Shown: positions 8,490 to 17,219 of the stretch, piece after piece
How positions within the stretch are numbered: position 1 is the first letter of the stretch
Layout: every line of letters begins with the position of its first letter
Source: Catenulispora yoronensis
GTDB taxonomy: Bacteria > Actinomycetota > Actinomycetes > Streptomycetales > Catenulisporaceae
Reading direction: 5' to 3'
Length of the DNA: 64,000 nucleotides
NCBI RefSeq assembly: GCF_039531695.1
Contig: NZ_BAAAQN010000043.1
Location: forward strand, 47,725 to 111,724
Position numbers and translations under genes: made by a program
Notes under the pieces: model-generated
Told to the model about the DNA's origin: nothing
Databases searched by the model: none
What the model saw: only the letters and a program-made list of their open reading frames with translations

Positions 8490-11400
8490 TCAACCGACGG
8501 TGTCGAGCAGCGCGACCTCGCGGGCGATCGCCGCGACCGTGGTCACGGTGGGCGCGGCGATCACCCGGTTCAGCTGGGCCATGAAGTCGGTCTCGCGGCG
8601 GGCCGGCACCACGTCCCGGCAGACCCCGGCCAGCATCGCCAGCAGGCTGACCGAGTCGCCGCCGAGCTGGTGGAAGTCGGTGAACGGATCGATGCGGTGC
8701 TCGTCCAGGCCCAGGACGCCGGACCAGATGCGGCCGACGTGCGCTTCGACGTCGTCGCGCCGGGCCAGGCCGGGGCCGGCCTCCGCGCGATCGGCGAAGG
8801 GGTCGGGCAGCGAGCGCACGTCGACCTTGCCCGCGACGTTGTAAGGGATCTCGTCCAGGACGACCGTCGCCGCCGGGACCATGTACGAGGGCAGCCGCTC
8901 GGCGGCGTGGGCCTGCAACTCGGCCGGGAAGTCCGGCTCAGCCTCCGCGTCGTCGTTGACCAGCACGTACGCGTACAGTGCCTTCCCGGTGCCGTCCGGG
9001 CGCGGGCGCGCCACGACGACCGCGCGCTCCACGCGCGAGTGCTCCTCCAGCGTGGCCGCCACCTCCGCCGGCTCGACCCGGTGGCCGCGGACCTTGACCT
9101 GATCGTCGATCCGGCCCAGGAACTCCAGCCCGCCGTCGGGCAGGCGCCGGGCCAGGTCGCCGGTGCGGTAGACCCGGGTGCCGTCGGCCAGCCGGGGGAA
9201 GCGCTCGGCGTCCAGATCGGGTCGGCCCAGGTAGCCGCGCGCCAGCTGGACCCCGGCCAGATACATCTCGCCCGGCTCGCCGGCCGGCACGAACCGGCGG
9301 TTGGCGTCGAGCAGGTGGACCTGGGTGTTGTGGGCCGGGAGCCCGATCGGCACCGCCGCCCGGCCGGCGTCGCGCACCGGGTCGAAGGTGTGGGCGGTGC
9401 AGCCGATGGTGGCCTCGGTCGGGCCGTACTCGTTGACGATCCGGCAGTGCGGGCCGAACATCTCCTGCGCCCGCGCCGCGACCTCGACGCGCAGCTGCTC
9501 GCCGACCACCACGATGCTGCGGAAGCCCTTCGGCGCGGCGTCCAGCCGGCCGATCAGCTCCAGGTGCGAGGGGGTGAGGTTGAGCATCGTGGCGCCGGAG
9601 TCCTCCAGCAGGCGGCGCAGCGTGAGGTGGGTCGGCTGGTCCCGGACCAGGATCACGGTGCCGCCGGTGATCAGCGGCAGGAAGATCGAGGTGCCCGAGA
9701 CGTCGAAGGACAGCGAGGTGAGCAGCGGCAGCCGGGTGTCCTCGTCGGCGCCGAACTCCTCGACGCCCCAGTGCAGGTAGTTCAGCAGGCTGCCGTGCTC
9801 GATCTGGACGCCCTTGGGGCGTCCGGTGGAGCCGGAGGTGTAGAGCACGTAGGCCAGGTCGCCGGGCGCTGCCTCGGCGTCGTCCCCTTCAGTGACAGAA
9901 CCCTGAGTGACAGTACCCTGAGTGACGGAACCCTGAGTTACAGAGCCCTGAGCCGCCGGGCCGTCGCCGGACAGCAGGTCGTCGAGGCTGAGCGGGGCGC
10001 AGCCCTCGGGAACGCAGGCCCGGGCGTCGTGCGGCGCCTGCACCAGGCAGTGGCTCGCGCCGGAGTCCGCCAGCAGGTCGGCCAGGCGCCGGTCCGGGTG
10101 CAGGACGTCCAGGGCCAGGTATCCGGCGCCGGTGCGCAGCACGCCCCAGATGCCGGCGATGGCGGCCGTCGTGCGCTCGGCGAGCAGCCCGACGATCGCG
10201 CCGCGGCCCACGCCCCGCTCCCGCAGCGCGGCGGCGACGATGTCGGCGCGCTCGCTCAGCTCGCGGTAGGTGACCGGGCCCTCGGGGCCGTCGAGCGCGA
10301 TCGCGTCCGGGCGGCGCTCGACCTGGTCGCGGAACAGCTGGAGCAGCGACCGGTCCGACACCGGCGCGCGGTCGGTGCGGTTGGCCGCCGGTTCGCGGTC
10401 CGCCCGGGGCGAGAGCGTCTCGACGATCACGTCGAGCAGCTCCTCCATCCGCTCCGGGGCGCCGGGGACGTCCTGCCAGGTGACCACGATCTCGGTCCGG
10501 CCGGCGGTCTCGATCACGTCGATGCCGGGCGGCGAGGACGGCCCGGAGCCGCCGAGGTTGTAGACCGTCGTGGTGCGGAACGACTCGGCGCTGTACTCGG
10601 CGAGGTCGGTGAACCCGAGGTTGGTGACGTAGGCCGTCCCCAGGTAGCGCTGCTTGCGCATCGAGTCCTTGCCCATGATGCCGGTGATCACCCGGACCAG
10701 CGGCAGCGGCGTGCGGCGCAGCCAGGTGGGCGTGCGGTAGCTGATCTCCTGGCGCTCGGTCAGCCCGGTCAGCAGCTCCCGGTGGATCTCCTCCCAGCCG
10801 GTGCCCGGCGCGACGTCGAGTTGCAGGGCCAGCGACAGGAACCCGGTCGAGCGGATCTCGGGGCGGTGCCGCCGCAGGTCCACGGGGACGAAGAAGCGCC
10901 CGGGCTGCGGCGTCGGCTCGGTGCCGGCGCCGGTGCCGGCCTCGGTGCCCGTGCCCGTGCCGGTGCCGGTGCCGGTCGGCCACGCGGTGAGCGAGGCCCG
11001 GACCGCGTCGGAGCCGAGCGCGGCGATGATCTTGGCCGCCACCGCCGCCTGCGTGCCCTCGACGGTGCGCCGCCGCCAGATCAGCGGGTGCGTCCCGGGC
11101 GTGATCGGCGCCATCGACGACGGCCACGACAGCTCGCCCTGGCCGCGGGCGATCGGCGGGAGCCCGTCGGGCATCAGCTCGCTGAGGAACTCGTCGCCGT
11201 TCAGCGTCGACGTGGCGCCGAGCGGCTGCTCGCCGCGCAGCACCCGGAACACGTCGGCGGCCCAGAGCAGGACGCCGCGGGCGTCGGTCACGCCGTGGAA
11301 GCCGCGGAAGACGATGCGCTGCGGGGTGCCGGGCGTTCCGGGGGCGCCGGGGATCCCGGGCACCAGCAGCACCTCGCAGGTCGGCCCGCCGGTGTGCAGC

Positions 11401-11684
11401 GTCGTCTGGAGGGCCGGGTGCTCCAGCAGGTCCGTTCCGGGCGGCACGTGCACCAGCCGGGTGACCGGGGCGAGGCCGCTGTCGACCCAGCGCCGCCCCC
11501 GCCGCCGCAGCCGGGTGCCCGGACAGGCTTCGGCCGTCGTGGCGACGGCGGTGGCGAGGGTGCCGAGATCCAGATCCCCCTCGCCCTCGAAGACGTGCTG
11601 TACGACGTTCGGCACGTCGATCCCGAGGTATAGCCACTCGGCTGCACCGATGCGCCGTGCGTACGGCGAGGCAACGGTCTTCAC
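8490..11684 (-). CDS. Single-module NRPS-like protein (condensation/acyltransferase-like, adenylation, thiolation)
   Basis: Start GTG 11684 follows GGGAGGA (5-nt spacing); 1064 residues. Residues about 1-430 are a condensation/PapA-like acyltransferase domain with FHGVTDA in place of HHxxxDG, so the second His and the Asp are kept. Residues about 455-950 are an adenylation domain: A3 YTSGSTGRPKG, FDVSGTS around the position equivalent to GrsA Asp235, A5 NEYGPTEATIG, A7/A8 GDLARRLPDG and GRIDDQVKVRGHRVEP, and A10 NVAGKVD with the catalytic Lys. The C-terminus has a carrier-protein site LGGDSVS. The Asp235 equivalent suggests an alpha-amino acid substrate. No thioesterase is present. It carries a (QGSVT)4-like tandem repeat before A3 and a GT-rich linker. 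It probably makes an aminoacyl or acyl-amino acid product exported by the nearby ABC pair; the product is unknown. Confidence 0.85.
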   Translation of the reverse strand: MKTVASPYARRIGAAEWLYLGIDVPNVVQHVFEGEGDLDLGTLATAVATTAEACPGTRLRRRGRRWVDSGLAPVTRLVHVPPGTDLLEHPALQTTLHTGGPTCEVLLVPGIPGAPGTPGTPQRIVFRGFHGVTDARGVLLWAADVFRVLRGEQPLGATSTLNGDEFLSELMPDGLPPIARGQGELSWPSSMAPITPGTHPLIWRRRTVEGTQAAVAAKIIAALGSDAVRASLTAWPTGTGTGTGTGTEAGTGAGTEPTPQPGRFFVPVDLRRHRPEIRSTGFLSLALQLDVAPGTGWEEIHRELLTGLTERQEISYRTPTWLRRTPLPLVRVITGIMGKDSMRKQRYLGTAYVTNLGFTDLAEYSAESFRTTTVYNLGGSGPSSPPGIDVIETAGRTEIVVTWQDVPGAPERMEELLDVIVETLSPRADREPAANRTDRAPVSDRSLLQLFRDQVERRPDAIALDGPEGPVTYRELSERADIVAAALRERGVGRGAIVGLLAERTTAAIAGIWGVLRTGAGYLALDVLHPDRRLADLLADSGASHCLVQAPHDARACVPEGCAPLSLDDLLSGDGPAAQGSVTQGSVTQGTVTQGSVTEGDDAEAAPGDLAYVLYTSGSTGRPKGVQIEHGSLLNYLHWGVEEFGADEDTRLPLLTSLSFDVSGTSIFLPLITGGTVILVRDQPTHLTLRRLLEDSGATMLNLTPSHLELIGRLDAAPKGFRSIVVVGEQLRVEVAARAQEMFGPHCRIVNEYGPTEATIGCTAHTFDPVRDAGRAAVPIGLPAHNTQVHLLDANRRFVPAGEPGEMYLAGVQLARGYLGRPDLDAERFPRLADGTRVYRTGDLARRLPDGGLEFLGRIDDQVKVRGHRVEPAEVAATLEEHSRVERAVVVARPRPDGTGKALYAYVLVNDDAEAEPDFPAELQAHAAERLPSYMVPAATVVLDEIPYNVAGKVDVRSLPDPFADRAEAGPGLARRDDVEAHVGRIWSGVLGLDEHRIDPFTDFHQLGGDSVSLLAMLAGVCRDVVPARRETDFMAQLNRVIAAPTVTTVAAIAREVALLDTVG
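9891..9950. repeat. 4 x 15-bp in-frame tandem repeat inside the adenylation domain
   Basis: AGTGACAGAACCCTG (9891-9905) is repeated with few changes at 9906, 9921 and 9936. In the NRPS frame it encodes four QGSVT-like pentapeptides in the loop before the A3 motif, where natural length variation is tolerated. Confidence 0.9.
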
Positions 11685-11816
11685 GGAGTCCTCCCAGGTC
11701 AAAACCAGGCTCAGGGGGTGGTCGAGGCCGTGTGGCGCCGGCTGGATGACTTGGTACCGGACCGCGATGGCTACTCGCAATCAGGACACGGGGCGCACCG
11801 GCCGGGGCTTCGACGA

Positions 11817-11869
11817 GGGAGGAATCCGTGTGGAATGGGTGTGGAATCAGTGTGGAATTCGCAGGGAAT
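11817..11869. promoter_or_regulatory. Five GGAAT motifs at exact 11-bp pitch upstream of the NRPS gene
   Basis: GTGTGGAAT occurs at 11828, 11839 and 11850, with degenerate copies GGGAGGAAT at 11817 and GCAGGGAAT at 11861. All five share GGAAT on the same face of the helix (11821, 11832, 11843, 11854, 11865). SARP regulators are known to bind short direct repeats with 11-bp periodicity, and an AfsR/SARP gene is adjacent. The array is about 130-185 bp upstream of the NRPS start. Confidence 0.65.
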
Positions 11870-11966
11870 CAGTGCTCTACGACCCATTGCTGCTTTGACA
11901 AGAGGCTGTGATACACCGCTCCAGTGGCGGTGATCGCCACTTGGCGGCCTTGGACCCTCTCGGACC

Positions 11967-12272
11967 CTACTTGTCCTTGGTCCAGTTGGGCCACGCGCCG
12001 CGGGTGTCGTCCTTCTCGGGGGAGCCTTCGTCGTCCTCCCAGTCGTCGTCCTGCCCGCCGTCCGCGGCGGGCATGATCTGGTCGTGGGAGGTGGCCATGG
12101 CCTTGTCGACCTCCTGACGGGCCTCGGCCAGCGTTTCGGCGGTGTGCTCGCTCAGCCTCTCCAAGGATTCCTGGGTGGCCTCGAAGTCGTCGGACGAGTC
12201 GGACGAGTCGGACGAGTCGGGTACGTCCGGCGCCGGCTCGGCGGGGTTCGGGTCCGGTTCGCTGTTGTTCAT
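11967..12272 (-). CDS. Small acidic protein of unknown function
   Basis: The 101-residue product has no family I recognise. Start ATG 12272 is chosen because GAGGAG ends 6 nt upstream; a second ATG at 12278 is too close to it. The N-terminus is Pro/Ser/Asp-rich with an SSDSSDSSDD run encoded by 9-bp repeats. A predicted helix follows (ESLERLSEHTAETLAEARQE), then an acidic tail (DDDWEDDEG) and a basic end. There is no signal peptide or TM segment. It sits between the NRPS-like gene (same strand) and the divergent AfsR-type regulator. The codon pattern looks like real coding sequence. Confidence 0.65.
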   Translation of the reverse strand: MNNSEPDPNPAEPAPDVPDSSDSSDSSDDFEATQESLERLSEHTAETLAEARQEVDKAMATSHDQIMPAADGGQDDDWEDDEGSPEKDDTRGAWPNWTKDK

Positions 12273-12487
12273 CGCCATCTCCTCGGGCTGCTCAAGCTGC
12301 TCAGGCTGGTCGGGCCGACCGGTGGCTGCGCTGTGTGGGTGACGCGGGCCCGCCGGGCGCACCTCCAGCTTCCGCCAGATCCGGCGGAAGCGCTGTTCGT
12401 GCCGCCCGCCGGTTAGCCATATCGCGGTAATCGCGGGGCCGTGCCGCCGGGGCGGACGAAGTTGACCACGGTGTGAACGAGTCCTGA

Positions 12488-12514
12488 GAATGTTCCGGGA
12501 GGCAAGGAACATTC
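12488..12514 (+). promoter_or_regulatory. Perfect 9-bp inverted repeat with the ribosome binding site in its loop
   Basis: GAATGTTCC (12488-12496) and GGAACATTC (12506-12514) flank the loop GGGAGGCAA, which holds the ribosome binding site. The right arm abuts the ATG of the AfsR-type gene at 12515. It may be an mRNA hairpin that tunes initiation or a DNA operator for autoregulation. Confidence 0.6.
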
Positions 12515-15500
12515 ATGCGCATAGCACTGCTGGGTCCGCTTGTCGTGATCGAGGACGACGGCACTGTTGTGGAGGTCGCCGGACCCAAGGTCATGGTGCT
12601 GCTGGCGTTGCTCGCCCTGCGGCCGGGGCGGGCCGTCCCGGCGGACCGGCTGGTCGACGGGATCTGGGGCGAGGAGCCGCCGGCGAACGCCGCCAACGCG
12701 CTTCAGACGTTGGTGAAGCGGCTTCGAGCGGCGTGCGGCCCGGCGTCGGTGTTGGCGCGTGGCGGCGGTTACGCGCTGGAGGTCGCGCCGGATGACGTGG
12801 ACGTTACGCGGTTCCTGGCGCGGGTGGCACAGGCGGGGCGATACGCGGCGGCCGGTGATAGCGACGGCGACGGCGACCGGGCCGCGGCCGAGGAGCTGAC
12901 GCTGGCGTTGGGGGAGTGGTCCGGGCCGGAGGCGTTGTCCGGGCTGCGAGGGTGGCCCGGGTTGGGCGCGGTGGCCGCGGATCTGGACGAGGCCCGGCTC
13001 GCAGCGGTGGAGATGCTGGCTGATCGCCGGCGGAGTTCGGGGCGGGCGGCCGAGTCGATCGGGATGTTGAGTGCCGAGGCCGCGGCGCATCCGCTGCGCG
13101 AGTCGGTGACGGCCCGGCTGATGGTCGCGTTGGCGGAGGCGGGGCGGCGCTCGGAGGCGCTCACGGTGTTCCATCGGACGCGGGAGCTGCTGGTCGAGGA
13201 GCTCGGAGTGGGTCCCGGGGTGGAACTCGCGGCGGCCTATGCGGAGGTCCTGAGCCGAGAGCGGGAGCAGGCGTTCGAGCTGGTGGGCGCGAGCAACCTG
13301 CCGAGGACACAGGGTTCGTTCATAGGGCGGGAGGAGGAGATCGGGGTCATCAGTGCACTGCTGGACGCGACGGCGCTGGTGACGCTGGTGGGCCCGGGCG
13401 GGACCGGCAAGACGCGGCTGGCGGTGGAGTGCGCGGGGCGGTTGGGCGGGGGTTACGCCGACGGGGTCTGGTTGGTCGAGCTCGCGGGGGTGACCGATCC
13501 GGCGCTGTTCGGCGGGACGGTGCTGGCCGCGATCGGGATCCGGGAGAATGAGGGGCCTGAGTCGGACGGCGCGCGGGCCGTCGCGGAGGCGCTGGCCGGG
13601 CGGCGGATGCTGGTGGTGCTCGACAACTGTGAGCACCTGCTGGCGGCGGCCGCGGAGCTGGTCCACGAGGTGGGGATCCGGTGCCCGGGCGTGCGGGTGC
13701 TGGCGACCAGCCGTGAGCCGCTCGACGTGCCCGGCGAGCACGTGCTGGCGGTGCCGGCGTTGGGGTTGGCGGTGATGGGCGCGGGCGTCGCGGAGGCTTC
13801 GGAGTCCGCGGCCGTGCGGTTGTTCGTGGAACGGGCCGCGAAGGTCCGGGCCGGGTTTCGGCTGGACGCGGAGAACTGCGCGGCGGTGTGCGCGGTCTGC
13901 CGGGAGCTGGACGGGATTCCACTGGCGCTGGAACTGGCCGCCGGTCGGATGCGGGCGATGAGCCCGGGGGATCTGGCGGCCGGGCTGGGGCCGGGGTCGC
14001 CGGATCGGTTCGGGGTGTTGGGGAGCGGGCGGCGGGCCGGCGAGGCCCGGCATCGGACGTTGCGGGCGGTCGTCGAGTGGGGGTGGCGGTTGCTGACCGA
14101 GCAGGAGCGGGAGCTGGCCCGCTGGTTCGCGGTCTTCGTCGGCGGAGGCACAGCCGAAGCCGTGGGACGGGTGGCGGGCGACGGGTCGAGCATGCTGGCG
14201 GCGTTGGTGGACAAGTCGTTCGTAGCCTGGGACGGGGCGCGGTATCGGATGTTGGAGACCATCCGTGCCTACGTCGCGGAGGACGCCGTGGCGGCTGGGG
14301 TTCTGCGCGTTGCGGCGCGGCGGCACGCGGAGTACTTCACGAGGTTGGCCGAGGAGAGTGAGCCCGCGCTGCGGACCGCCGAGCAGCCGGTCTGGATGGC
14401 GCGGCTCGCGGCCGAGCACGGGAACGCGGCGGCGGCGCTGGAGTGGGCAGTGGCGGAGGGCGAGGTGGAGCTCGCGCTGCGGTTGTTCGGGAGCTTGAGC
14501 TGGTACTTGCTGCTGAAGGGGCGGCGCGGCGAGCTGATGACGTGGCGGCGTCGGGTGTTGGGGTTGGTGGCGGAGGCTGAGAGGGAGGCCGAGGGACCGC
14601 CTGCGGGCCTTGCGTCGGCGTATCTTGCGTGCGCCTATGCGGCGGACGTTCAGGACCTCCTGGATCCGGAGCGGTGGCGGCGGATCGGGGAGGAGGGCCC
14701 CGGGTTTCTGGTCTTGTACAAGCAGGCCGTGAGCGAGGATCGGAAGCCGCATCCGGTGTTCGAGTTGGTGACCGCGGTGCATGCTCCTGGTCAGGGGATC
14801 GCGCGAAAGCTGGACGACCTGGTCGCGGCGCCCGATCCGTGGCTGTCCGGTAATGCGCTGCTGTTGCGGGGTGGCGCGCGGTTCAACGAAGGGCGGTACG
14901 CGGAGGCCTCGGGAGATCTGGCGCTTGCCGTGGAGGTGCTGAGGGGGATCGATGACCACTTCACCTTGATCAGGGCTCTGTTGACGTTGGCCACGGTGCG
15001 GGTGCGTACGGCCGGCACCGTTGTCGCGGCCGGGCTGCTCGCCGAGGCGGCCGGCTTGGTGGCGCGATGGTCGGCGCCCGAGGAAGCGGTCAACGCGTTC
15101 GCTTGGATCGCTCATCTGCACTGTTGGGATGGGGATTTCGACGCCGCCGAGGCGGCGCTGGACCGGGCGCGCAGCCACCGGCCGGCGGAGCTGTCGGGGG
15201 CGACGTCGATGACGATCGCGGTCGTCGAGGCCGATGTGCTGCGGGGACGCGGGGATCTGCGCGGGGCGTTGGAGCGGTACCGCGTGGTGATCCGGATGCT
15301 GGACGCGGGACTGTCGGCGGACGATCCGGTGGGGGTCTATCCGGTCGCGACCTTGCAGGTTTCGGGAGCGGGCGGCCCGGGACGTCTTCCGCAGGAGGGT
15401 GGCTATCAGGAGTATCAGGTCGCGAACGCGGTCGCGCTCTGGTCGCGCCTGACCTACGCGTTCGCGCTCATCGACAACGAGGAACCCGATGCGGCGCGCG

Positions 15501-15802
15501 AGCAACTACGGGTTCTGTTGGAGCATGTGCGGACGGCGCGGCACTTGCCGCTGTTGTTGGGCGCGGCGGTCGCCGCCGCGGCACTCGCGCTGGAGTCCGG
15601 CGACGCCGAAGTCGCGGCGACGTTGGTGGGAGCGGCTACCGCGCTTCATCAGGAGCGGCCTGGCGGAGGGCCGAACACGATGCGAGTGGTGCGAGCGGTG
15701 CGCAGTGCGCTCGGCGATGAGGCGTTCGACCGGGCGGCGGAACGCGGTGCGACGGTCGGGGCCGACGAACTCCTGGAGCGGGTGCGGCTGGTTTTCGGGT
15801 GA
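12515..15802 (+). CDS. AfsR/SARP-family transcriptional regulator with BTAD, NTPase and TPR-like domains
   Basis: A 1095-residue protein. Residues 1-95 are an OmpR-type winged helix (MRIALLGPLVV, then NALQTLVKRLR) and about 100-250 are a bacterial transcriptional activation domain ending in ELGVGPGVELAAAYAEVL. Residues about 265-590 are a STAND-like NTPase with Walker A LVGPGGTGKTRLA, Walker B LVVLDNCEHLL and a TSREPL sensor motif; the rest is a helical TPR-like sensor region. This is the AfsR layout. Such proteins activate secondary-metabolite genes. The likely target is the NRPS-like gene, which has an 11-bp-phased repeat array upstream. The start codon directly follows an inverted repeat. 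A GTGA at 15799 could couple to a short unsupported ORF. Confidence 0.92.
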   Translation: MRIALLGPLVVIEDDGTVVEVAGPKVMVLLALLALRPGRAVPADRLVDGIWGEEPPANAANALQTLVKRLRAACGPASVLARGGGYALEVAPDDVDVTRFLARVAQAGRYAAAGDSDGDGDRAAAEELTLALGEWSGPEALSGLRGWPGLGAVAADLDEARLAAVEMLADRRRSSGRAAESIGMLSAEAAAHPLRESVTARLMVALAEAGRRSEALTVFHRTRELLVEELGVGPGVELAAAYAEVLSREREQAFELVGASNLPRTQGSFIGREEEIGVISALLDATALVTLVGPGGTGKTRLAVECAGRLGGGYADGVWLVELAGVTDPALFGGTVLAAIGIRENEGPESDGARAVAEALAGRRMLVVLDNCEHLLAAAAELVHEVGIRCPGVRVLATSREPLDVPGEHVLAVPALGLAVMGAGVAEASESAAVRLFVERAAKVRAGFRLDAENCAAVCAVCRELDGIPLALELAAGRMRAMSPGDLAAGLGPGSPDRFGVLGSGRRAGEARHRTLRAVVEWGWRLLTEQERELARWFAVFVGGGTAEAVGRVAGDGSSMLAALVDKSFVAWDGARYRMLETIRAYVAEDAVAAGVLRVAARRHAEYFTRLAEESEPALRTAEQPVWMARLAAEHGNAAAALEWAVAEGEVELALRLFGSLSWYLLLKGRRGELMTWRRRVLGLVAEAEREAEGPPAGLASAYLACAYAADVQDLLDPERWRRIGEEGPGFLVLYKQAVSEDRKPHPVFELVTAVHAPGQGIARKLDDLVAAPDPWLSGNALLLRGGARFNEGRYAEASGDLALAVEVLRGIDDHFTLIRALLTLATVRVRTAGTVVAAGLLAEAAGLVARWSAPEEAVNAFAWIAHLHCWDGDFDAAEAALDRARSHRPAELSGATSMTIAVVEADVLRGRGDLRGALERYRVVIRMLDAGLSADDPVGVYPVATLQVSGAGGPGRLPQEGGYQEYQVANAVALWSRLTYAFALIDNEEPDAAREQLRVLLEHVRTARHLPLLLGAAVAAAALALESGDAEVAATLVGAATALHQERPGGGPNTMRVVRAVRSALGDEAFDRAAERGATVGADELLERVRLVFG

Positions 15803-16163
15803 GCTGCGAACCGGCGGCCGGCGAACGCCTGGCGCTGCTGCTTCCCTGGCTCAGAGCCCTGTTTCTCCGCATAGTGACCGGCGTCCGGAACTGGCCGAGG
15901 TCGCAGGAGACACCGATCCGCTTTGCGATGACGTGGATTGTTGGAGTTGTTGTGCTCGCGCTGCTTGAACTGACGGCCCACCACCTGTTCCGGTGGCCTT
16001 CGGGTGCGGTGAGGCGGCACGGAGCCCGACTTGCTTGTTCTGGATCTTGAAGCGACGCTGGTGGGAAAAGTCCGCCGGGTACAGGCCGGTCACGTGGTCC
16101 GGCCTGCCCCCGGCGGCATGGCGTGAGACCTGCACCACGATGATCGTCCTCGTGGAGCGATGA
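15803..16163. other. Intergenic stretch without a convincing gene
   Basis: A GTG at 15799 opens an 83-residue frame to 16050 overlapping the AfsR stop by GTGA and containing one hydrophobic segment (WIVGVVVLALLEL). It has no family resemblance and weak codon bias, so I do not call it. The rest looks like eroded sequence leading into a GNAT remnant. Confidence 0.5.
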
Positions 16164-16391
16164 CCGCGATCCCCTGCCACCAAAGCTCCCCACGAATGGG
16201 CGTGCCAGAACACGACGACCGTGCTTGGCGCGCATCGTGGGCATCGGCTGAGCACGCTGGCGAAGGTCGCCAACCTGCGGCACCTCGCCGAGAATTCTCC
16301 TCAGACTCGCCGGTTGCACACGTCGGTCGGCGTCGACGACGAGGTGATGTGGGCTGTCAACCAACGCTTCGGATTCCGCCCCGAGACCTGA
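16164..16391 (+). pseudogene. GNAT N-acetyltransferase C-terminal remnant
   Basis: An open frame without a start codon ends at TGA 16389-16391. From about 16221 it reads VLGAHRGHRLSTLAKVANL, then RRLHTSVGVDDEVMWAVNQR and FGFRPE. This matches the acetyl-CoA-binding part of actinobacterial GNAT acetyltransferases (the HRGHRLG loop and the N-x-x-x-GF end). The upstream half is missing: a stop lies at 16161-16163, and no N-terminal GNAT sequence was recognised in the 360 bp before it. It is a decayed fragment. Confidence 0.65.
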
Positions 16392-16476
16392 CCGGACGCG
16401 CAGGCCGCAGTCGGCATTCTCAAAGCTTGGATCCTCCGCGCTTACTCAACGGCTACTGAAACACGCCCTGGCCGTG

Positions 16477-17157
16477 TCACTTCCCCGGGTAGAGCGTGCT
16501 CATCCACATGAGGGTCAGCACCTCCACCAGCGCCTCCTCGTCGGTGAACGGCTCGACCCCGATCGCGGCCAGGTAGTAGAGCCGCTCGCCCAGCCAGGTG
16601 AGCGTGGCTGCCAGGGTGGCGTCGTCGACGCCGGGTGCGGCGGTGCTGCCGATGGCGTCGCGGTCCGCTGTGATGCGGTCGGCGGTCGCGGTGGTGAAAG
16701 CGCCCATCAGGTCCAGCCACAAGGCGCTCAGTTCGGCGTCGCTGCGCCAGTTCTCCACGATCGCGCGGAGCAGGGGTGCTTCCTGCCGCCACAGCTTCGC
16801 TCCCTCGCGGATGCCGTGGCGCACGGTCGCGCGGGGGTCGTCGGGGCTGGCCAGCCAGGGTTCGGCGGCTTCCTGGCCGCGGGCCACGGCGCGGCGGATC
16901 AGCTCGGCGAGGACCTGATGCTTCGAGGCGAAGTAGAAGTAGAAGCTACCGCGCGCGACCGCGGCCTCGCCCAGGATGTCGGCGACGCTGAGTTCGTCGA
17001 AGCGCCGGCTGTCGAGCAGGTGGCGGGTCGCGGTCAGGATCGCTTCCCGAACCTGGGCGTCGTCGCGTCGGCTGCCTGGTCGTCGGGGCGACGTCGCTTC
17101 TGGTGCCATGGCGTCGATGCTAGCGGGCGGCCTGGACAGACTGTCCATACGGATCAT
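16477..17157 (-). CDS. TetR family transcriptional regulator
   Basis: A protein of up to 226 residues with a TetR HTH (VREAILTATRHLLDSRRFDE, then VADILGEAAVARGSFYFYFASK) and a C-terminal ligand domain. The ATG at 17157 gives the longest frame; an internal ATG at 17109 (MAPEA) is an alternative and would put the operators 60-90 bp upstream. Neither has a strong ribosome binding site, so a leaderless transcript is possible. It is divergent from an aldo-keto reductase; the shared region contains tandem TGTCTAGACA-type palindromes, so it likely represses both genes. Confidence 0.88.
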   Translation of the reverse strand: MIRMDSLSRPPASIDAMAPEATSPRRPGSRRDDAQVREAILTATRHLLDSRRFDELSVADILGEAAVARGSFYFYFASKHQVLAELIRRAVARGQEAAEPWLASPDDPRATVRHGIREGAKLWRQEAPLLRAIVENWRSDAELSALWLDLMGAFTTATADRITADRDAIGSTAAPGVDDATLAATLTWLGERLYYLAAIGVEPFTDEEALVEVLTLMWMSTLYPGK

Positions 17158-17200
17158 CCATACGACACGTCTAGACGGAGTGTCTAGACAGCGTGTCTAG
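17134..17200. promoter_or_regulatory. Tandem TetR operator palindromes between tetR and aldo-keto reductase
   Basis: CGTCTAGACG (17168-17177) and TGTCTAGACA (17181-17190) are perfect 10-bp palindromes 13 bp apart, followed by a half-copy TGTCTAG (17194-17200) at the same pitch. A further palindrome GGACAG-a-CTGTCC lies at 17134-17146. This is a typical TetR-family operator arrangement for the divergent pair. Confidence 0.75.
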
Positions 17201-17219
17201 CGCCGGGTATGTTCGAGCC

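Noticed and set aside
8475..11633. A 1052-residue plus-strand ORF
   Set aside because: Antisense to the NRPS gene and rich in Arg/Gly/Gln; the NRPS motifs are on the minus strand.
12413..15505. A 1030-residue minus-strand ORF
   Set aside because: Arg/Pro/Gln-rich antisense shadow of the AfsR-type gene.
15799..16050. 83-residue ORF overlapping the AfsR stop by GTGA
   Set aside because: Coding bias is weak and no homology is recognisable; described only as part of the intergenic stretch.
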